The notes beneath the pieces were generated by a model, which saw only the letters and a list, made by a program, of their open reading frames with translations, searched no databases and was not told the origin of the DNA. Made by a program: the position numbers and the translations under genes. From positions 91,016,547 through 91,080,546 of the forward strand of contig NC_066580.1 of assembly GCF_024323335.1 (NCBI RefSeq): a stretch of DNA of 64,000 nucleotides, given 5' to 3'. This document shows, in pieces, positions 58,054 to 64,000 of this stretch; the first letter of the stretch is position 1; each line of letters opens with the position of its first letter. The stretch is from Lathyrus oleraceus. Taxonomy: Eukaryota > Streptophyta > Magnoliopsida > Fabales > Fabaceae.

Positions 58054-58652
58054 GATGCCCCTATTTAAGGTCATTCTAGCCGGAGAAGTGAAGTTTAGAA
58101 ATCTTCATCTCGACGCGGTAGAATGGGCTTAAATAACAGTAATGAGACAAATTTTGGTCCCTAAGAGACCTCATGATGCAAATGTATGCATGCAAAAGAC
58201 ACAAACTCTGTGGGGAATATGGTTCACACAGAAGAAAAGATGATCCATCGGAGTAATACACTCACCAGGAACAGAGACTCTAACAAGACTCTTGTTGGGG
58301 ATAGTAAGAAAAAGAAATGCGTGAACAAGACACGACTCTGATTAGAAGAACAGAAAACAGACTGGAGACCTCACTGGGGAAAAGAATTCCAAAGGAAAAT
58401 AAATCCATCGGAAAGACACAAGCTGACTCCTGGGGGGAAGCAACAGGAAACTTCAATGAGGAAGCACAAGAAAATGAGATGTTACCGGTATAAGGGTAAC
58501 AAGCTCAGGAAGAATGAATATCTAAGACCGGTATAAGGGTGAGAGATATCAATCAACCGAATATCTGAGAAAGACTTGAAAAAGGTACATAAACTCAGGC
58601 AAATCTGACTCCACACGGGACCGAGGTCATAATAGGGAGCAGAAAGGAAGGA

Positions 58653-59460
58653 ACACCAGGGATACCGAGGTATATAATAGGTGACCGACCGAAGCGTGAA
58701 TTGGTACATATGCCAAAACACTCATCATCCGAAAGGAGGGCTTGAAAAAGCAAATCGACTTACAGGATGGACATTCGAATCCACAACGGGAAAAACGAAT
58801 CTTACTCAAACTGGGGACACAAACCCAAAGAGTGCATGAGATACAATATCCATTACCGGCAGACCGTGGATAAGAATACTCGCATGAGATATATTATCTA
58901 TTACCGTCAGAACGTAGATAATAAACTCGCATGGTAAGAAACACCAGAGATACCGGTTACTGGGTATATAATAGGTGATCTACCGAAAACGTGAATTGGT
59001 ATATATGCCAAAACACCCATCATCCGAACACAAACTGGTTAAAGGATGGATATTCGATTCTACAAAGAATACGAATCTTGCTCAGCTGGGGAAAATCAAC
59101 AAAGGATTCCAACTAAAGAGCGCATGAGACATATTATTCATTACCGGCAGACCATGAATAATATACTCGAAAGGAAAAGACACCAGAGATACCGAAGTAT
59201 ATAATAGGTGACTAACCAAAAAGAGAGACAATCGATACCAAGCATCCGGGTAAACGAAAGACAACTCAAAGGGATAAATTGCAAGCATCCGGCAGTTATC
59301 CGACAACAAAGAAATATTCGATTCCACAAAGGAAAATAACGAATCTTACTCGACAAAGAAAACACGAAATGCTTCGACTGAAGAGTGCATGAGATATATT
59401 ATTCATTACCGGCAGACCGTGAATAATATACTCGCATGGAAGATTATCCACAACCGGTTA
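58653..59460. repeat. Tandem repeats of about 240-290 bp with internal hairpins
   Basis: Successive units begin ACACCAGRGATACCG at about 58653, 58941 and 59180, run through TATATAATAGGTGAC, GTGAATTGGTAYATATGCCAAAACA and CATCATCCGAA, and end in a hairpin around TTACCGGCAGACCG with flanks GCATGAGA and CTCGCATG. Hairpins lie at about 58846-58873, 58891-58922, 59130-59165 and 59395-59431. Confidence 0.75.
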
Positions 59461-62249
59461 CTGGGTTAATAAAGGATAAATCAACCGAAAAGAAAGGCAT
59501 CAGGATACCAAACTAGGTATATAATGATGACCAATCAAGAGGAGCAACAGACATTACCAACGAGAGGGTAAATGAAAGGCGATCTGCTGAGGATTCACTG
59601 TTGAAAATCAATGATCTAAGGATGAATTGCATAAACAACAATTATCCACAACAACAGGCTGGGGATATAATGATGACAATCAACTATCCGGGGAACGCAA
59701 TCATTGACAAAAGGTGAAAGGACCCACTGGGGATAAAATTGCTAGCATACGGCAATTATCCACAAAAGATTTGCTGGGGATATAAGTGCTTATCTGAGCA
59801 ACTTATCCGAGCAAAGGAAACTCAACATCAAGAACTAGATGGAGATAACCACAAATTTAGGGTTTACATCTACCGAATACGGGGTAGAAAACCAACAACT
59901 CCGCGTGGGGATAGAACAAATCACAAATCCGCACGGGAAACCAAAATAGGGTTTATAACAAACCACAAACTGCTGGAGAGCAGGGAAGTAGGATTTACAA
60001 CTACCGACTGAGGTAGAAAACCAACAAATCTGGCTGGGGAATAAAAGGCGTATAACCACAAATTCTGCCAAGAAGCCAGGAAAAATAGGACTTATAACTA
60101 CCGGTATGAGGGTAGAGGCCCGAAAAATTCCGCTGGGGAAACAACCCACTGGGAAGCACAAGACTTTTGACAAATAGCCAATTCGGGAATAATCCGAAAA
60201 GACAGACTGAATCAAGACACGTCCTAATGAGGATATAACTCGAATAGGAAAATCCATCCCAATATATGTGTTGGGAGGAAACGGAAGAAACCGTCATCCA
60301 CGAGGATATATCTCAGTGGGGAACTGCAGAAGGAAAGACAAAAGACACTTTCTGCTTACAGGGCTGACTCTATATAGAGAGATTCATAACACCCGACATC
60401 TGCTAAGGGAAGATCTATAAAGAAGATCCGTATCACCCATTGCAGGAGACACAACAAACAAAGGATATATGGCAAGAAATGCAACATGAATATCTGAATG
60501 TTTATGAGTATGCATGAATACGCGTGATTTATGTTTGATGAATGCTGACAAAACAGACAGTTTTAACACAAACAGGTCCAGGAACCAAACGCCCGATATT
60601 ATACTTCCAGGGGAAAAACCAACTGGAGAGCCAATCTGCGGAGATCTACATGCTGTAAAGCAAAGATTTGCGAATACTGCTGGAGAAGCAGAAGATCGGA
60701 GATATCAGGAATCAAACCAATCAAGGTACAGAAAGTCACAACAGGCCAAGACAGCCACCAAGACGAATCTGTAGGGGAACAAGAGAAAAATCTCAAAGAT
60801 ATCTGCAGGGGATCCCAGTGTCAACTGAGAAACAAAAGTGCATTGCACAAGCACGAACTGCTGTAGAAGCGAATCCACAAAACTCCACTGGGGAACAACC
60901 CACTGAGGGAGAATGATATCATCCAAATAGAATCTAACTGCATAAGCAACTCTACTGGGGAAAATTGTCGGCTACTCTCCTGGGGAACAACCCACTGAAG
61001 GAGAAAACATCACACAAGTAGTTTCTGCAACAAACCACTCCATTTGGGGAGAATACACATAGCAAACTGATCACAACAAGTAGATTCTTCAATATAAGCC
61101 ACTCTACTGGGGATCACAAATAGTCAGGAACTCAATCCGTTCACTGGAGGCCAAAGCCATCATCCAACCATATTGGGGATTTGAAGGAGTATTCAACAGG
61201 CGAAACTGCCACAACAAACATTTTGCAGACTATGCTGAGGAAAAGATGGATGAAAAATACTGGGATGTCAACCCAAATCAACCACCGAGTAGGAACATAA
61301 ATCCTGCTCTGCTGAAGAGAAAAAACTCTGATGGAGAGATAGCAACAATTCCGCAGACGACTTTGCCGGGGAAAAGGTAAAGTACCGGGTCTCAAACCAC
61401 TGACTTACCAAGTCTTCAAAAAGAAAGCGATCGTGCTGAGGAAACAGGCAACTCCGCTGGCAACTGCACTGGGAAGAGTGACAATAACTCTGCTCGCGAC
61501 TCCGATGAGGATATCAATAACCGCTCTACTCGTGACTGTGTTGAGGAGACAAATAAAGTCTGGGAATGTCGACCCACTGGAGAAAGTGACGGGGCACCAA
61601 GATGACAAACTATCAATCGCCGAAACTTCCATAAGGAAAACACCCATGCTAGGGAAGATTGCTGCTGGAGAAAACGAAGTCTTCAACAACACTCTGCTTG
61701 CGACTATACTGGGGAACAACCCCAACAACAAATCTGCTTGAGGAACAACCCCAACAAAGGTCTGAAGAAGGAAGATACAAACAAACCAGGAATATGAACA
61801 CATGTCTTACCTGTTGGAGATCATGCCACCCTCGGGAGAGCACTGAGATATTCTTGAGTATCCTTTCAATCTTGTGAATGTTCACTTTGTTTAAAACAAT
61901 AATTTTTTTTTTGAAAAATTTATTTGTTTAAAACAATGACATTTTATCAATTTAAAACATGCAAAACATTTATTGAATTGAAACAAATAGGAGTGCAAAT
62001 AATTGGATAAAAAGCTCAAATTGATTTGATGGAATGGTAGCCTGCAAATGGCAAGACTCCATAGATCTGTACAAATTTGAAATCAGTGATATATATTGGA
62101 TCAGGGCTACATTGAACATAATGATCCTTTCTCTACCAATTTGAATCTCGATGTATCCGAAGCTTCAGTTGACGACGAATCGAGAATCTTCTGACGAAAT
62201 GACGACTGGAGAACAGAAAGTCTTGTCAGGATGCAGTTACTTGCCAAAT

Positions 62250-62416
62250 CCCTAATTTTTGCCTAGATTGCCCCAGAGTGAGGTACTCAATCTAGCGGGT
62301 CGTAAATATATTCTTCTTTCAAGTCTCTAATTTTTGCCTGGATTACCCTTGCGGGTTCTCCACCGAGACGCTTATTTTTGCCTAAGCCGCCCTTTCGGGT
62401 TTTCAACTTAGCGAGC
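62250..62416. repeat. Three short repeats downstream of the integrase
   Basis: CTAATTTTTGCCTAGATTGCCC, CTAATTTTTGCCTGGATTACCC and CTTATTTTTGCCTAAGCCGCCC recur at about 62251, 62327 and 62371, each followed by a GCGGGT- or TCGGGT-like motif. The first and third can pair (CTAGATT with AATCTAG; CTAAG with CTTAG). They lie just after the integrase stop, in the element's transcript sense on the minus strand. Confidence 0.6.
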
Positions 62417-62454
62417 TATTCTGTTTTTTTTTTTTTTTTTTGCATATATTTTTT

Positions 62455-63837
62455 TTAGGCAAAGTATTTCTTAATTGCATCTGAATTCACAGGACGAGTG
62501 AAATCCTCCCCATCCATTGTTGTAAGCATCAAAGCACCGCCTGAAAAGGCTCTCTTAACAACATATGGACCCTCGTAGTTTGGAGTCCACTTGCCCCTGG
62601 AATCGGGCGCGAAAGACAAAACTTTCTTGAGCACAAGGTCACCTTCTCTAAACACACGAGGCTTGACCTTCTTGTCGAATGCTTTCTTCATTCTTTGCTG
62701 ATATAGCTGACCATGGCACATGGCAGTCAATCTCTTCTCTTCGATCAAATTCAGTTGGTCATAACGACTCTGAATCCATTCAGCATCAGTCAACTTGGCT
62801 TCCATCAAGACTCGCATTGATGGGATCTCCACCTCTACTGGGAGAACGGCTTCCATGCCATAAACAAGAGAGAAAGGGGTTGCCCCTGTTGAAGTGCATA
62901 CAGATGTACGATATCCATGCAAAGCAAATGGCAGCATCTCATGCCAATCTTTGTATGTGACAGTCATCTTCTGGATAATCCTCTTGATATTCTGATTAGC
63001 AGCTTCGACAGCCCCATTCATCTTAGGTCTGTAGGGAGAGGAATTATGGTGTGCAATCTTGAATTCAGCGCACAACTCATCCATCATCTTGTTATTCAGA
63101 TTGGATCCATTATCAGTAATGATCCTCTCTGGCACACCATAATGGCAAATCAGCTGGTTCTTGATAAACTTCACAACCACCTGCCTGGTTACATTCGCGT
63201 ACGAAGCGGCTTCAACCCATTTGGTGAAGTAATCAATTGCTACGAGAATAAACCTGTGTCCGTTGGACGCTTTCGGCTCAATCATGCCGATCATGTCGAT
63301 CCCCCACATAGAGAAAGGCCATGGTGATGAAATCACATTCAGGAGTGTCGGAGGAATATGAATCTTATCCGCATAAATTTGACACTTGTGACATTTCTTC
63401 ACATACTTGCAACAGTCAGACTCCATTGTCAGCCAATAGTAGCCTGCTCTCAACATCTTCTTAGCCATGGCATGTCCATTGGAATGAGTACCAAATGAAC
63501 CCTCATGGACCTCAGTCATCAATAGGTTTGCTTCGTGTCTATCCACGCATCTGAGCAAAACCATATCAAAATTCCTTTTATACAGCACTTCACCACTGAG
63601 GTAGAAACTGCCTGACAACCTTCTCAAAGTTTTCCTATCTTTCACAGATGCCCCAGGCGGGTAGACCTGGTTCTGGAGGAAATTCTTGATATCAAAGTAC
63701 CAAGGCTTGTCATCTTTCACTTCTTCGATTGCAAATATGTGAGCGGGTCTGTCCAAGCGCATCACAGTAATATTGGGAACATCATTCCACCATCTGACCA
63801 CAATCATGGAAGCAAGCGTAGCAAGGGCATCTGCCAT
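62455..63837 (-). pseudogene. Integrase of Ogre-type element E
   Basis: 460 open codons from MADALATLAS, an internal Met of the polyprotein, to TAA at 62455-62457. It inserts element cDNA into the host genome. Zinc-binding HHCC region: His111, His118, Cys149, Cys152. Catalytic core: Asp181 (WGIDMIG), Asp242 (IITDNGSN) and Glu278 (NGAVEAA), with the canonical 35 residues between the last two. The C-terminal part has FREGDLVLKKV and WTPNYEGPYVVKRAF, the GPY/F module; no chromodomain follows. The integrase part itself is intact, but the frame upstream meets TAG 26 codons before the Met (63913-63915), so the polyprotein is interrupted. Confidence 0.93.
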
Positions 63838-64000
63838 CCGATTATCCTCTCGAGGAATATGATAAAATTCAACTTCTGTGAAGAATGTTGAAATTCTCCT
63901 TGCGTAATCTCTCTATGGGATGAGACCTGGCTGATTCGTCTCCCATTCACCCTTGATCTGATTGACAACCAAGGCCGAATCACCATAGACATCAAGATAC
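63838..64000 (-). pseudogene. End of the second RNase H and linker of element E (continues past edge)
   Basis: Minus-strand reading gives VYGDSALVVNQIKGEWETNQ, the last part of the archaeal-type RNase H also seen in element B, then GLIP, a TAG at 63913-63915, and homologous sequence FFTEVEFYHIPREDNRMADAL leading into the integrase. The rest of the polyprotein lies outside the window. Confidence 0.85.

Larger units (their letters stand above)
58054..62454 (-). other. Long repeat-rich 3' untranslated region of element E
   Basis: 4.4 kb between the integrase stop and the 3' LTR with no believable gene on either strand. The many 60-140-codon open frames here overlap repeats and carry no domain. 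It contains tandem repeats with hairpins (58651-59460), about fifteen CTGGGGA motifs, several GGGGAACAACCC motifs (60136, 60890, 60984, 61708), and three hairpin-like repeats just after the integrase (62250-62415). Ogre-type elements are known for hypervariable, repeat-prone 3' regions. Confidence 0.75.

Noticed and set aside
59835..60297. Minus-strand frames of 98-140 codons with Cys/Phe-rich products
   Set aside because: They overlap degenerate repeats of the 3' region, run in two frames at once and show no domain.
62424..62441. Poly(A) tail of a processed retrocopy (plus-strand T run)
   Set aside because: No retrocopied gene or flanking duplication is next to it; it lies in the untranslated region of element E.

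Overview
This is repeat-dense plant nuclear DNA. No intact host gene was recognised. The giant LTR retrotransposons of the Tat/Ogre type (4.7-5.5 kb LTRs, an extra ORF before gag, an intron between protease and reverse transcriptase, two RNase H regions) together with an Athila/Cyclops-like element point to a legume, most likely of the pea/vetch/lentil tribe. The species is an inference; nothing in the window proves it.

Layout. (1) 1-11327 is the right-hand part of an old Tat/Ogre-type LTR on the plus strand whose start lies outside the window. It is broken by a copia-type solo LTR (4143-5831, target duplication ACTTT) and by an inverted Ogre-type solo LTR (6254-10915, target duplication CCAAC). 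(2) 11328-14255 and 23878-24900 are poorly resolved LTR-like sequence, split by a young Athila-type element (14261-23872, target duplication TTGGA). That element has a 1764-bp 5' LTR, primer site, gag, a very large internal deletion, and a 3' LTR stub differing from the 5' LTR at one base in 477. (3) Inside its gag sits a 5504-bp CACTA DNA transposon (17619-23122, target duplication AAC). It carries exon-intron fragments of an ALDH3-type aldehyde dehydrogenase gene, an SPX-MFS vacuolar phosphate transporter gene and a Ulp1-type (C48) protease. (4) 24901-26770 is LTR debris and unrecognised sequence. (5) 26771-64000 is a nest of Ogre-type elements. Element A (LTR 26771-31516, primer site, broken ORF1) is interrupted by an inverted solo LTR (32696-37589) and then by element B (LTR 38296-43144, ORF1, gag, protease, intron, RT and RNase H to 49519). 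B is interrupted by inverted LTR C (49520-52518). C is interrupted by an inverted element E, whose 3' LTR (52519-58053), repeat-rich 3' region (58054-62454) and integrase (62455-63837, minus strand) are visible; the rest of E lies beyond the right edge.

How the parts relate. Nearly all coding capacity is retroelement gag-pol in decay: frameshifts, CpG-type stop codons and deletions. The exception in age is the Athila/CACTA pair, which looks very recent. The most notable object is the gene-capturing CACTA element. Its ALDH and transporter fragments keep open, phase-consistent exons and canonical splice sites, so it could still be transcribed and spliced. The second notable object is the 3' region of element E, with degenerate tandem repeats whose hairpin stems change in a compensatory way and many short motifs complementary to an Ogre-type primer site.

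All ends, duplications and intron calls were read by eye. Family names rest on recognised motifs, not on searches.
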